Of a stretch of 64,000 bases of DNA, positions 8,648 to 17,889 are shown piece after piece. The notes beneath the pieces were generated by a model that was given only the letters and a program-made list of their open reading frames with translations, was not told the DNA's origin and did no database searches. This stretch comes from Prosthecodimorpha hirschii (GTDB taxonomy: Bacteria; Pseudomonadota; Alphaproteobacteria; Rhizobiales; Ancalomicrobiaceae). The stretch's first letter is position 1, and each line of letters starts with the position of its first letter. The stretch covers positions 1,827,202 to 1,891,201 of the forward strand of contig NZ_LJYW01000001.1 of NCBI RefSeq assembly GCF_001305515.1, in the 5' to 3' direction. A program made the translations under genes and the position numbers.

Positions 8648-8852
8648 GACACTCTACCCGTCCGGTGGCGCCCCCGCTCCGGTGCGGCGGGTCCGCCGGC
8701 GATCCTGCTCGACTCGCCGCCCGACGCATGCGTGACTCTATTAGTCATGGAAACGCGGGGTCAATCGCGAGAATGCCCGATCGGTTCGCACCGTTCGGCG
8801 CCGCGCCCTGGTTACTTCACGATTGCTGATGGCATCCATCGAGATATGCGCA

Positions 8853-8880
8853 TTGACAGGCGGCCTTCCCCTGTTATCAG
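8853..8880 (+). promoter_or_regulatory. Putative sigma-70 promoter of gap
   Basis: A perfect -35 hexamer TTGACA (8853-8858) is followed after 16 bp by TATCAG (8875-8880). It lies about 60 bp upstream of the gap start, whose ribosome-binding site AGGAGAGAAAG is unusually strong. Confidence 0.5.
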
Positions 8881-8940
8881 TGCCGCAGCCTCGCCGCCCA
8901 GGCAGTTACCGGGCCGAAATTTGCAGCAGGAGAGAAAGAA

Positions 8941-9948
8941 ATGGCAGTTCGCGTTGCCATCAACGGGTTCGGACGCATCGGTCGCAACGTTCTCCGCGCC
9001 ATCGTCGAATCCGGCCGCACCGATATCGAGGTCGTTGCTGTCAACGATCTCGGCCCGGTGGAGACCAATGCTCATCTTTTCCGGTACGATTCCGTGCATG
9101 GCCGGTTCGCCGGTGAAGTGAAAGTCTCCGGCGATATCATCGATGTCGGCCGCGGCCCGATCAAGGTGACGGCGGTCAAGGATCCCTCGACCCTGCCGCA
9201 CAAGGATCTCGGCGTCGACATCGCGCTCGAATGCACCGGCATCTTCACCTCGAAGGACAAGGCTTCGGCGCATCTGACGGCCGGCGCCAAGCGCGTGCTG
9301 GTTTCGGCCCCGGCCGACGGCGCCGACCTGACCGTGGTCTATGGCGTCAATCACGACAAGCTGACCGCCGACCATGTCGTCGTCTCGAATGCCTCCTGCA
9401 CGACCAACTGCCTCGCCCCGGTCGCCTGGGTGCTGAACGAGGCGGTCGGCATCGAGCACGGCTTCATGACGACCATCCACTCCTATACCGGCGATCAGCC
9501 GACCCTCGACACGATGCACAAGGACCTGTACCGGGCCCGCGCCGCCGCCATGTCGATGATCCCGACCTCGACGGGCGCCGCCAAGGCGGTCGGACTGGTG
9601 CTGCCGGAACTGAAGGGCAAGCTCGACGGCGTCTCGGTCCGCGTGCCGACCCCGAACGTGTCGGTCATCGACCTCAAGTTCGTCGCCAAGCGCCCGGTCA
9701 CGGTCGCCGAGGTCAACGCAGCCGTGCGCGCCGCCGCCGACGGCAAGCTCAAGGGCGTCCTGGGCTATACCGACGCCCCGAACGTCTCGATCGACTTCAA
9801 CCACGACCCGCATTCGTCCATCTTCCACATGGACCAGACCAAGGTCATGGACGGCACCCTGGTGCGCGTCATGTCCTGGTACGACAACGAGTGGGGCTTC
9901 TCGAACCGCATGTCCGACACCGCGGTGGCGATGGGCAAGCTGATCTGA
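8941..9948 (+). CDS. gap: Glyceraldehyde-3-phosphate dehydrogenase, type I
   Basis: The enzyme oxidises and phosphorylates glyceraldehyde 3-phosphate to 1,3-bisphosphoglycerate in glycolysis, and runs backwards in gluconeogenesis. The 335-residue length is standard. The Rossmann motif INGFGRIGR is at residues 8-16, the catalytic cysteine C153 lies in ASCTTNC, and the partner histidine H180 in [10 protein letters not shown]. Near the C-terminus is [12 protein letters not shown]. It begins the gap-pgk pair and has a strong Shine-Dalgarno sequence. In many relatives transketolase precedes gap; here the upstream gene is DUF4164 on the other strand. Confidence 0.98.
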   Translation: MAVRVAINGFGRIGRNVLRAIVESGRTDIEVVAVNDLGPVETNAHLFRYDSVHGRFAGEVKVSGDIIDVGRGPIKVTAVKDPSTLPHKDLGVDIALECTGIFTSKDKASAHLTAGAKRVLVSAPADGADLTVVYGVNHDKLTADHVVVSNASCTTNCLAPVAWVLNEAVGIEHGFMTTIHSYTGDQPTLDTMHKDLYRARAAAMSMIPTSTGAAKAVGLVLPELKGKLDGVSVRVPTPNVSVIDLKFVAKRPVTVAEVNAAVRAAADGKLKGVLGYTDAPNVSIDFNHDPHSSIFHMDQTKVMDGTLVRVMSWYDNEWGFSNRMSDTAVAMGKLI

Positions 9949-9965
9949 GCAGTACCGAACCTCGA

Positions 9966-9999
9966 AGCCTGCGCGCGGCCAGCGAGCGGCGCGCAGGCT
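9966..9999. other. Stable hairpin between gap and pgk
   Basis: A perfect 11-bp inverted repeat, AGCCTGCGCGC and GCGCGCAGGCT, with a 12-nt loop, lies 18 bp after the gap stop codon. No U-tract follows, so it is not a standard terminator. It may be a processing or stabilising stem, or an attenuator that makes pgk less expressed than gap. Confidence 0.5.
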
Positions 10000-10084
10000 T
10001 GAAGGCCGCGGCTCCCGCGAGAGCGGCCGATGGGACCGCGCAAGCGGCGGCGGTCGTTTTCACCAGCCTCAGGTTCGCCAAGTC

Positions 10085-11278
10085 ATGAACGCCTTCAAGA
10101 CCCTCGACGACGCTTCGCTTTCGGCCAGGTGCGTTCTCGTCCGCGTCGACCTCAACGTGCCCATGGAGGGCGGCGCCGTCTCCGACGACACGCGCATCCG
10201 CGCCGTCGTGCCGACCATCCGCGAGATCGCCGACAAGGGCGGGCGGGTGGTGCTGCTCGCCCATTTCGGACGGCCGAAGGACGGGCCGGAGGCGAAGTTC
10301 TCGCTCGCCCAGATCGTCGCGCCGCTCGCCGAGCGGGTCGGCCGCCCGGTCGCCTTCGCGGCCGACTGCATCGGCCCGGTCGCGGCGGACGCGGTCGCGG
10401 CGCTGAAGGACGGCGACATCCTGCTCCTGGAGAACACCCGCTTCCACAAGGGCGAGGAGAAGAACGATCCGGCCTTCGTCGAGGCGCTGGCGGCGCTCGG
10501 CGATGTCTACGTCAACGACGCCTTCGCCACCGCGCATCGCGCCCATGCCTCGACCGAGGGTCTGGCGCACCGGCTGCCGGCCTATGCGGGCCGCTGCATG
10601 CAGGGTGAGATCGAGGCGCTGGAGAAGGCCCTGGGCAGCCCGGAACGTCCCGTTCTGGCCGTGGTCGGCGGCGCCAAGGTGTCCTCCAAGATCGATCTCC
10701 TGGAGAATCTGGTCGGCAAGGTCGACATCCTGGTGATCGGCGGCGGCATGGCCAACACCTTCCTGGCCGCGCAGGGCATCGCCGTCGGCAAGTCGCTGTG
10801 CGAGCACGATCTCGCCGAGACGGCACGCCGCATCCTCGACAAGGCCAAGGCCGCGCGCTGCGACATCGTGCTGCCGGTCGACGCCGTCGTGGCGCGCGAA
10901 TTCAAGGCCGGCGCGGACAACGAGGTCGTGCCGGTCGGCGCCGTGCCGGCGGACGCGATGATCCTCGATGTCGGGCCGAAATCGGTCGCCGCCATCGCGG
11001 CCCGCATCGACGGCGCCCGCACGCTGGTCTGGAACGGCCCGCTCGGCGCCTTCGAGATCGAGCCCTTCGACCGGGCGACGGTCGCGGCGGCGCGCCATGC
11101 GGCGGAGCGGACTCGGTCTGCCGGCCTGCTCACCGTGGCGGGCGGCGGCGACACGGCCGCGGCCCTGAACCATGCCGGCGTGGCCGAAGCCTTCTCGTAT
11201 GTGTCCACCGCCGGCGGCGCCTTCCTGGAGTGGCTGGAAGGCAAACCGCTGCCCGGCGTCGAAATTCTGCGTAAATGA
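10085..11278 (+). CDS. pgk: Phosphoglycerate kinase
   Basis: This enzyme transfers the acyl phosphate of 1,3-bisphosphoglycerate to ADP. The 397-residue protein shows the substrate-binding RVDLNVPM near residue 20 and LLAHFGRPK near residue 60. It continues with [13 protein letters not shown], the nucleotide-domain [10 protein letters not shown], and the C-terminal GGGDTAAAL and [13 protein letters not shown] motifs. It follows gap on the same strand after a 136-bp spacer that contains a strong hairpin. Fructose-bisphosphate aldolase, commonly next in related genomes, is absent; a ThiE-like gene follows. Confidence 0.98.
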   Translation: MNAFKTLDDASLSARCVLVRVDLNVPMEGGAVSDDTRIRAVVPTIREIADKGGRVVLLAHFGRPKDGPEAKFSLAQIVAPLAERVGRPVAFAADCIGPVAADAVAALKDGDILLLENTRFHKGEEKNDPAFVEALAALGDVYVNDAFATAHRAHASTEGLAHRLPAYAGRCMQGEIEALEKALGSPERPVLAVVGGAKVSSKIDLLENLVGKVDILVIGGGMANTFLAAQGIAVGKSLCEHDLAETARRILDKAKAARCDIVLPVDAVVAREFKAGADNEVVPVGAVPADAMILDVGPKSVAAIAARIDGARTLVWNGPLGAFEIEPFDRATVAAARHAAERTRSAGLLTVAGGGDTAAALNHAGVAEAFSYVSTAGGAFLEWLEGKPLPGVEILRK

Positions 11279-11419
11279 TGCGGCGCGTGACCGGCGGGAC
11301 CGCCGCCGTCACGAGCCCGCCCGAATTCGGCGCCAGACCCGGCCGGCCATGATGCCGGCACGGGCTGGCGTCGAATGCCTTCGCGGCCGGTTCCTGCCGG
11401 CGCCCTCCGGAGTAGCGTC

Positions 11420-12055
11420 TTGTCGAGCCTCTATCTGATCACGCCGCGCGCGATCGATCTTGCCGTGTTCCCGGCCGAACTCGACGCGGCGCTGGCCGCC
11501 GTTCCGGTCGCCTCGCTCCTGATCGCGCCGGAGGGGGTGAGCGAGATGGTGCTGCAGCGCATCGCCGAGGTGCTGACGCCGATCGGCCAGCGCCACGGTG
11601 CGGCGGTGCTGGTCGCCGGCGACAGCCGCGCGGCCGGCCGGGCCAAGGCGGACGGCATCCATGTGGCGAGCGGCGTCGCCGATCTGAAGACGGCCGTCGC
11701 CGCCTTCCAGCCGCAGCGGATCGTCGGTGCCGGCAATCTGAAGACCCGGCACGACGCCATGGAGGCCGCCGAGGCGAATGCCGACTACGTGCTGTTCGGC
11801 ATGATCGAGGCGCCCGAAACCCCGGACGTGCATCCCAAGACGCTCGAACTGGCCGAATGGTGGGCGCCGGTGTTCCAGGTGCCCTGCGTCGCGCTGGCCG
11901 GATCGGACCTGGCCTCGGTCGATGTCCTGGCGGCCACCGGGGTCGACTTCGTCGCATTGCGCGACGCGGTCTGGTCGGACCCGCGCGGCCCCGCAGCCGC
12001 CCTTGCCGAGGCCGCCCGACGGATCGCCGAATCCGCCCCGGAGACGGTCGCGTGA
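11420..12055 (+). CDS. ThiE-like (thiamine phosphate synthase family) protein
   Basis: A 211-residue TIM-barrel protein. SLYLITP at the N-terminus, DGIHVASG in the middle and DYVLFGMI later correspond to the barrel strands of thiamine phosphate synthases. The usual phosphate-binding residues are only partly kept, so it may be a paralogue and not the main thiamine enzyme. I prefer the TTG at 11420, which has GGAG seven bases upstream, to the ATG at 11375. Its stop overlaps the next gene's GTG as GTGA, showing coupling. A ThiE paralogue at this position after the glycolytic genes is common in Hyphomicrobiales. Confidence 0.78.
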   Translation: MSSLYLITPRAIDLAVFPAELDAALAAVPVASLLIAPEGVSEMVLQRIAEVLTPIGQRHGAAVLVAGDSRAAGRAKADGIHVASGVADLKTAVAAFQPQRIVGAGNLKTRHDAMEAAEANADYVLFGMIEAPETPDVHPKTLELAEWWAPVFQVPCVALAGSDLASVDVLAATGVDFVALRDAVWSDPRGPAAALAEAARRIAESAPETVA

Positions 12056-13740
12056 ACCGGCCCGGGCCCCTCGCCGTCCTCATCGCCGCCCTGGCGTCGG
12101 CGACGGCTGCCGGGTCCGCCCTCGCGGCCGGCAACGCCGCCCAGAAGGGCAGCCGACCGGATGCGATCGCGCCGCTGATCCGCGATTCCGAAAACGGCGT
12201 CGTGCCGCTGCCGCGCCCGGCGCAGACGGGGCAGCCGGTTGCCGCGCCGTCGGCGCCCGACATGCTGTATGCGGCTTACCAGCGCGGCCTCTACCTGGAA
12301 TGTTTCGCCATCGCCACCCGGCAGGCCGGTGCCGGCGATGCCGTGGCCATGACCATGCTCGGCCACCTCTACGAACAGGGCCTCGGGGTGGCGCGCGACA
12401 ATTTCCGCGCCGCGAGCTGGTATCGCCTGGCCGCAGACCGCGGCGACCGGGAGGCGATCGCCGCCCTCGGCCTGCTGACCGTCACCGGCAACGGCGTCCC
12501 GAAGGACAAGAAGCGCGCCATGGGGCTGTTCGAGGCGGCGGCGGCGCGCGAGCATCCCGGCGCCCTCTACAATCTCGCGCTGATGTATCTCGACGACGAG
12601 GTGGTGCCGCGCGATCCCGTCAAGGCAGCGGCCCTGCTCGCGCGCGCGGCGCGTGCCGGCAATGTCGAGGCGCAGTATGGCTACGGCATCCTGCTGAAGA
12701 GCGGCGAGGGCGTGCCTCCCGACGCCTTCGAGGCCGCCCGCTGGATCGGCGACGCCGCCCGCGCCGGCATGACCGATGCCGAGCTCGAATACGGCATCCT
12801 GCTCGCCAACGGCCGCGGGGTGGCCAAGGACTTGCCCGGCGCCGCCCAGTATTTCCGGCGCGCGGCCTGGAAGGGCAATCCGATCGCCCAGAACCGCCTC
12901 GCCCGGCTCTATGCCGTCGGCATCGGCGTGAAGCTCGACCTGATCGAGGCGGCCAAATGGCATCTTCTGGCGCGCGCCAAGGGCGTCCCGGACTTCTGGA
13001 TGGACCAAGCCATGTCGGGGCTCACCGACGGCGAGATGAAGCTGGCCGAACGGCTGGCGGCCCGTTTCCCCGACACGCCCGACGATCCCGAGCCGGTCGC
13101 GCTCGGCCGGCCGACCGACGACGCCGCCTGGCCGGCGGATGCCGCCACGGCGGACAACAAGCCGGTCACCATCCTGCCGATGTGGAGCCCGGCGCCGATC
13201 CCCTTCTCGGTCGCCGGACCGGAACGGCGCGATCCCGCCGACGGGGCCGCGGCAGGCCTGCCGAACCTGTCGGGCGGCCTGCCGACGTCGCCGCTGCCCG
13301 CGCCGTTGCTTCGCCCCTCCGGCCCCCGGTCGGCCCTGCCGCCGGCCGAGACGCGCGCCCCGAACCCGGACGTCCCGTCGCCGCCGGCCGCCGCGACCGC
13401 AGCCGGGTCGGCACCGACGCCCGTCACGGCGGCGACGACGGCGGGGCCTGCGCCCGCAGCCCTGCCCGCCCCAGCCCCGGCCGGCGCCGCAACAGCCGGC
13501 TCCGCCCTGCCGATGCCACGACCGTCGCCGAAAGCGGGCCGCGAGGCGGTGGTCGCCCCGCACACCGAGCCGTCCCCGAACGGGGCGGCAACGCCCGGCC
13601 CGGCGCCGACGACCGGCGTCGCAGCGTCGATCGCCCGGCCCGGTGCGGTCCCGGCGGGCGGCGATGCCGGCAACGGCCCGGCGCGCCTGCCGCCGCCGCC
13701 GATCCCCGCCCTGCCCGACCCGATGCCGAAATCGCCTTGA
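12052..13740 (+). CDS. Sel1-repeat secreted protein with Pro/Ala-rich tail
   Basis: A 562-residue protein from a GTG that overlaps the previous stop. Residues 1-26 form a signal peptide (NRPGPLAVLIAALAS core, cleavage near ALA). From about residue 70 to 330 it has seven Sel1-like repeats of about 36 residues, each with an alpha-helical AMTMLGHLYEQGLGV-type core, ending near the phrase MDQAMSGL. The last 200 residues are a low-complexity Pro/Ala/Thr-rich tail, probably unstructured. Sel1 repeats bind partner proteins; here the complex would be periplasmic. The neighbours are a ThiE-like gene and SuhB. Confidence 0.85.
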   Translation: MNRPGPLAVLIAALASATAAGSALAAGNAAQKGSRPDAIAPLIRDSENGVVPLPRPAQTGQPVAAPSAPDMLYAAYQRGLYLECFAIATRQAGAGDAVAMTMLGHLYEQGLGVARDNFRAASWYRLAADRGDREAIAALGLLTVTGNGVPKDKKRAMGLFEAAAAREHPGALYNLALMYLDDEVVPRDPVKAAALLARAARAGNVEAQYGYGILLKSGEGVPPDAFEAARWIGDAARAGMTDAELEYGILLANGRGVAKDLPGAAQYFRRAAWKGNPIAQNRLARLYAVGIGVKLDLIEAAKWHLLARAKGVPDFWMDQAMSGLTDGEMKLAERLAARFPDTPDDPEPVALGRPTDDAAWPADAATADNKPVTILPMWSPAPIPFSVAGPERRDPADGAAAGLPNLSGGLPTSPLPAPLLRPSGPRSALPPAETRAPNPDVPSPPAAATAAGSAPTPVTAATTAGPAPAALPAPAPAGAATAGSALPMPRPSPKAGREAVVAPHTEPSPNGAATPGPAPTTGVAASIARPGAVPAGGDAGNGPARLPPPPIPALPDPMPKSP

Positions 13741-13859
13741 ACTGAAGCCGCGGATGTGGTGACGAAGGCCGTCCGCAAGCGCCGCTGCCGCGCTTCCCCA
13801 GAATTCTACGAGACCGTCCGCCGCGCCACCGATCTGCGCCGCGGACGACGAGGTACACG

Positions 13860-14639
13860 ATGGCCCGTTCCGCGCTGCTCAACGTCATGGTCGAGGCCGC
13901 CCGCAAGGCGGCCCGCTCGCTCACCCGCGATTTCGGCGAGGTCGAGAACCTGCAGGTCTCCGTGAAGGGACCGTCGGATTTCGTCTCCGCCGCCGACCGC
14001 AAGGCCGAGCAGATCCTGCAGCAGGAACTGGCCCGCGTCCGTCCCGGCTACGGATTCCTGATGGAGGAAGGCGGCGTCATCGAGGGCACCGACCCGCAGC
14101 ATCGCTGGATCATCGATCCGCTCGACGGCACCACCAACTTCCTGCACGGCATTCCGATGTTCTCGGTCTCCATCGCGCTGGAGCGGCAGGGCACCATCGT
14201 CGCCGGCGTGGTCTACAACCCGGCCATGGACGAGCTCTTCGTCGCCGAACGCGGCGGCGGCGCGTTCCTCAACGATCGGCGTCTGCGCGTCAGCAAGCGT
14301 TCCGCGCTGGCCGATTGCGTCATCGGCACCGGCATTCCGCATCTCGGCCGCGGCGATCACCCGGCCTATCTGAAGCGCCTGCAGAAGGTCATGAACGAGG
14401 TCGCCGGCGTGCGCCGCTGCGGCTCCGCCGCGCTCGATCTGTGCTGGGTCGCCGCCGGCCGTTTCGATGGCTTCTGGGAATCCGACCTGTCGCCCTGGGA
14501 CATCGCCGCCGGCATCCTGATGATCCGCGAGGCGGGCGGCTTCGTCACCGATCTCGACGGCCGCGACAAGATGCTCGAGACCGGCACGGTGGTGGCCGGC
14601 AACGAGGATATTCATCGCCGCCTGCAGGCGATTCTCTGA
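13860..14639 (+). CDS. suhB: Inositol monophosphatase family protein (SuhB-type)
   Basis: A 259-residue Mg-dependent phosphatase. The metal ligands are visible as E70 in MEEGG and D86 and D89 in IDPLDGTTNF, with the distal WDIAAG motif near residue 213. The family hydrolyses inositol 1-phosphate and related sugar phosphates. Bacterial SuhB also binds RNA polymerase/NusA during rRNA transcription, which cannot be judged here. The start at 13860 follows ACGAGGTACACG. It lies 119 bp after the Sel1-repeat gene and 183 bp before the ExbB/MotA-like gene. Confidence 0.93.
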   Translation: MARSALLNVMVEAARKAARSLTRDFGEVENLQVSVKGPSDFVSAADRKAEQILQQELARVRPGYGFLMEEGGVIEGTDPQHRWIIDPLDGTTNFLHGIPMFSVSIALERQGTIVAGVVYNPAMDELFVAERGGGAFLNDRRLRVSKRSALADCVIGTGIPHLGRGDHPAYLKRLQKVMNEVAGVRRCGSAALDLCWVAAGRFDGFWESDLSPWDIAAGILMIREAGGFVTDLDGRDKMLETGTVVAGNEDIHRRLQAIL

Positions 14640-14822
14640 TCGCGAGCCCCGCGGCCCGCCCGAGGCCGGCCGGTCCATCCCCGCACGGCCGCCGGACCCG
14701 TCCGGCGGCGCCAGTTCGTGTGCCGGATTGCTCACTGTCTTGGCGCAGACGCATTTGCGGTGTTTGTTCGCGCGCCGAAGCGCGGTAGAAAGACCGGGTC
14801 GCGGCGATCAGAAGGGCACTCC

Positions 14823-15854
14823 ATGGCGCGGGATTTCGACCCTCACCGGCTGTCCAGCCCGCAGCAGTTTCTGTGGCGCATGGTCATCTTCCTGATCATC
14901 GCGGGCTTCGTCGTCGTCATCCTGTACCGGCAGGTGATGGCGGCCTTCATGGCCAATCCCGGCCTTAACGGCCTGATCGTCGGCGTCTTGCTGCTCGGCT
15001 CCATCCTGGCGATCCGCCAGGTCGTGCGGCTGTTCCCCGAAGTCAACTGGGTCAATTCCTTCCGGGTCGGCGATCCGGGCATCGCCGTCAGCGCCCAGCC
15101 GCAGTTGCTCGGCCCGATGTCGGCGCTGCTGCGCGATCGCGCCGGCCGGCTCGAAGTCTCGCCCGTTCTGATGCGGTCGATCCTCGATTCGATCTCGATG
15201 CGCCTCGACGAGACGCGCGACATCACCCGCTATATCGGCGGCCTGCTGGTCTTCCTCGGCCTGCTCGGCACCTTCTGGGGCCTGACCGAGACGGTCGGCT
15301 CGGTCGGCCGCACCATCTCGACGCTCAGCGTCGGGTCCGCCGATCTCGGCGTCATCTTCGAAGACCTGAAGACCGGACTTGCCGCCCCGCTCGGCGGCAT
15401 GGGCGTCGCGTTCTCGTCCTCGCTGTTCGGCCTGTCCGGCTCGCTGGTGATCGGCTTCCTCGATCTTCAAGCGAGCCAGGCGCAGAACCGCTTCTACAAC
15501 GAGCTCGAGGACTGGCTGTCCGCGATCACCGACATCGATCTCGGCGACCGACGCGAGGGCCCGCTCGGCACGGTCGAATCGCTGCGCGTCGCGATCGAGC
15601 GGCTGAACCGCACGGTGCAGGAGAGCGGCGCCAACCGCACGGCCACGACCGCCATGGCGAGCCTCGCGGAAGGCGTCCAGGGCCTGGTCACCCACATGCG
15701 TGCCGAACAGCAGATGATCCGCGCCTGGGTCGAGGAGCAGACCGAGGAATCCCGCGAGATGCGCCGGGTTCTCGTGAAGCTGGTGGCGCCGGAGGACTTG
15801 CCGGAAGGCTGGCGCGAGGACGACTACCGCACGACCGAACGGCCCGGAGAATAG
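14823..15854 (+). CDS. MotA/TolQ/ExbB-like proton-channel family protein
   Basis: A 343-residue inner-membrane protein. Two hydrophobic segments lie at about residues 18-38 and 42-62. A cytoplasmic part is followed by two further helices (about 140-160 and 185-210) carrying the channel-like TRYIGGLLVFLGLLGTFWGL and GMGVAFSSSLFGLSGSL. The C-terminal 100 residues are helical and soluble. It ends 3 bp before the OmpA/MotB-like gene, so the pair resembles an ion-driven stator complex with a peptidoglycan anchor. The exact cellular role of this pair is not known to me. Confidence 0.8.
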   Translation: MARDFDPHRLSSPQQFLWRMVIFLIIAGFVVVILYRQVMAAFMANPGLNGLIVGVLLLGSILAIRQVVRLFPEVNWVNSFRVGDPGIAVSAQPQLLGPMSALLRDRAGRLEVSPVLMRSILDSISMRLDETRDITRYIGGLLVFLGLLGTFWGLTETVGSVGRTISTLSVGSADLGVIFEDLKTGLAAPLGGMGVAFSSSLFGLSGSLVIGFLDLQASQAQNRFYNELEDWLSAITDIDLGDRREGPLGTVESLRVAIERLNRTVQESGANRTATTAMASLAEGVQGLVTHMRAEQQMIRAWVEEQTEESREMRRVLVKLVAPEDLPEGWREDDYRTTERPGE

Positions 15855-15857
15855 GCC

Positions 15858-16889
15858 ATGAGCCTCGCCCGCGGCCGGCGCAGGGATACGCGCATCGACT
15901 ATTGGCCGGGCTTCGTCGACGCCATGGCGACGTTGCTGCTGGTGATCATCTTCCTCCTGTCGGTGTTCATGCTCTCGCAGTTCTTTCTGACCCGCGAGAT
16001 CACCGGCAAGGACACCGCTTTGTCGCGGCTCAACTCCCAGATCGCGGAGTTGACCGAACTGCTGGCCTTGGAACGCGCGGGCAAACGCGAGGTCGAGGAT
16101 CAGGTCGGAACGCTGCGCTCGAGCCTGACGGCGGTCGAGGGCGAGAAGGGTCGGTTGCAGGGGCTGATCGAGCAGCAGGCCGGCGCCGCCAGTTCGTCGA
16201 GCGGCGCGGTCGAGACGCTCGGGACCCAGCTCGACGATGAGAAGCGGGTCAGCGCACGGGCGCTGGCGCAGGTCGAATTGCTGAACCAGCAGATCTCCGC
16301 GCTGCGCCGCCAGATCGCGGCCCTGGAGACGGCCCTGGACGCCTCGGAATCGCGCGACCGGGAGAGCCAGACCAAGATTTCGGACCTCGGCAAGCGGCTG
16401 AACGTGGCCCTGGCGCAGCGCGTCCAGGAGCTGCAGCGCTACCGCTCGGACTTCTTCGGCCGCCTGCGCGAAATTCTCGGCAGCCGCTCCGACATCCGCG
16501 TCGTCGGCGACCGCTTCGTGTTCCAGTCCGAGGTGCTGTTCCCGGTCGGCCAGGAAACCATCAACGATGCCGGACGGGCGGATCTCGACAAGCTCGCGCT
16601 GGCGATCCTGGAACTGGAACGCCAGATCCCGACCGAAGTCGCCTGGACGCTCCGCGTCGACGGCCATACCGACGTGCGGCCGACCTCGTCGACCGGCCGC
16701 TTCCGCTCGAACTGGGAGCTTTCCGCGGCGCGCGCGATCTCGGTGGTGCGCTACCTGATCGACCGCGGCGTGTCGCCCAAGCGGCTGGTCGCGGCCGGCT
16801 TCGGCGAGTATCAGCCGCTCGAAGAGGGGACGTCGGAAGAGATCTACGCCAAGAACCGGCGCATCGAGATCAGGATGACGGATCGCTGA
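15858..16889 (+). CDS. OmpA/MotB-like peptidoglycan-binding membrane protein
   Basis: A 343-residue protein with a single N-terminal membrane helix (about residues 19-42). It is followed by a long coiled coil from about 50 to 195, rich in Leu, Glu and Arg. A C-terminal OmpA domain from about 210 contains DGHTDVRPT, NWELSAARAISV and KNRRIEI, which bind peptidoglycan. This is the MotB/TolR-like layout and fits the channel gene just upstream. Its stop overlaps the next ATG as TGATG. The coiled coil is long compared with flagellar MotB, suggesting a reach across the periplasm. Confidence 0.85.
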   Translation: MSLARGRRRDTRIDYWPGFVDAMATLLLVIIFLLSVFMLSQFFLTREITGKDTALSRLNSQIAELTELLALERAGKREVEDQVGTLRSSLTAVEGEKGRLQGLIEQQAGAASSSSGAVETLGTQLDDEKRVSARALAQVELLNQQISALRRQIAALETALDASESRDRESQTKISDLGKRLNVALAQRVQELQRYRSDFFGRLREILGSRSDIRVVGDRFVFQSEVLFPVGQETINDAGRADLDKLALAILELERQIPTEVAWTLRVDGHTDVRPTSSTGRFRSNWELSAARAISVVRYLIDRGVSPKRLVAAGFGEYQPLEEGTSEEIYAKNRRIEIRMTDR

Positions 16890-17377
16890 TGGACCACCGC
16901 AACACCCTGCGCGGCCTGTTCCCGTTCGACAGCGCCTATCTTCCCGAGATCGCCGATGTCTGGGTCGAGAGCTGGCAGCGCACCATGCCGTCGATCGACT
17001 TCGAGACCCGGCGGGCCTGGCTGGTCGACCACCTGATCGCGGCCGAAGACGCCGGGCAGACCATCCGCTGCGCCCTGGTCGAGACCGGCGAGATCGCCGG
17101 CTTCGTGCTGATCGACACATCGACCTGCTATCTCGACCAGATCGTGGTCGGCTCGCCCTGGTGGGGCAAGGGCATCGCCGAAGCTCTGCTCGACGAGGCG
17201 CGCCGGCTGGCGCCTGGACGCATCGAACTCGACGTGAACCAGGACAATCCGCGCGCCGTCGCCTTCTACATGCGCAACGGCTTCCAGGTCATCGCCGAGG
17301 GGGTCAACGCGAAATCCGGTCTCGCCACGCTGAAGCTCGAATGGCGGCCGGCCGCGCAGGCTGCGGACCCGTCGTGA
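16889..17377 (+). CDS. GNAT family N-acetyltransferase
   Basis: A 162-residue acetyltransferase-like protein. The acetyl-CoA binding loop is in GSPWWGKGIAEALLDEA (residues 88-104), and the terminal motif is VNQDNPRAVAFYMRNGFQ, typical of GNAT enzymes. The substrate is not predictable. It starts inside the stop of the OmpA-like gene and itself overlaps the next GNAT gene by 4 bp, so four genes form one coupled unit. Its sequence similarity to the neighbour at 17374 suggests an old tandem duplication. Confidence 0.85.
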   Translation: MDHRNTLRGLFPFDSAYLPEIADVWVESWQRTMPSIDFETRRAWLVDHLIAAEDAGQTIRCALVETGEIAGFVLIDTSTCYLDQIVVGSPWWGKGIAEALLDEARRLAPGRIELDVNQDNPRAVAFYMRNGFQVIAEGVNAKSGLATLKLEWRPAAQAADPS

Positions 17378-17832
17378 CGCCGGCGGCCATCCGCCCCTTC
17401 GCCAAGGCCGATCTGGAGCCCTCCTACGGCGTCTGGCGGCGGGCCTGGGCCGCGGCCGTCCCGAGCCTGGATATGGACGCCCTGGAGCCCGGCTGGCGCC
17501 GCCAGCTGCCGGCCGAGTATCTGCCCGCCCGCATCGTGCTTGCCGCCGAATGCGATCGCGCGCTGGCGGGCTTCGCGATCTTCGATCCCGCCCGCTCCTG
17601 GCTCGATCAACTGGTGGTCGACCCGGCCCGCCACCGCGCCGGCATCGGCCGTGCCCTGATGGCGGCGATCCGCGACCTCGAAGCCGGACCGATCGAATTC
17701 CGCGTCATGCAGGCCAATGCCGGCGCGATCGCCTTCTACGAGCGGCTCGGCTGCGTGCGGCTCCGGCCCGATGCGAGCCCGACCACGGGCTGGCCGAGTT
17801 GGCGCTATGTCTGGCCGGCCGGGCGCGGCTGA
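17374..17832 (+). CDS. GNAT family N-acetyltransferase
   Basis: A 152-residue GNAT-type protein starting at a GTG that overlaps the previous stop codon (GTGA). The acetyl-CoA loop is VVDPARHRAGIGRALMAAI near residues 83-101, and the terminal motif is QANAGAIAFYERLGC. The opening, IRPFAKADLEPSYGVWRRAW, parallels the start of the preceding GNAT protein (PFDSAYLPEIADVWVESW). No substrate is indicated. It converges on the ABC exporter at 17890. Confidence 0.82.
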   Translation: MTPAAIRPFAKADLEPSYGVWRRAWAAAVPSLDMDALEPGWRRQLPAEYLPARIVLAAECDRALAGFAIFDPARSWLDQLVVDPARHRAGIGRALMAAIRDLEAGPIEFRVMQANAGAIAFYERLGCVRLRPDASPTTGWPSWRYVWPAGRG

Positions 17833-17889
17833 CCCCGACCGCCTGTCCGGCGCCGCCGGGCGGACCGGCGGTTCAGTGGGCCTCTCCGA

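Noticed and set aside
14823..16889. Zorya-like anti-phage system (ZorA/ZorB resemble MotA/MotB-type proteins)
   Set aside because: The channel and OmpA-type pair has the general layout, but no ZorC, ZorD or ZorE-type helicase or nuclease gene is near. The neighbours are SuhB and GNAT genes.
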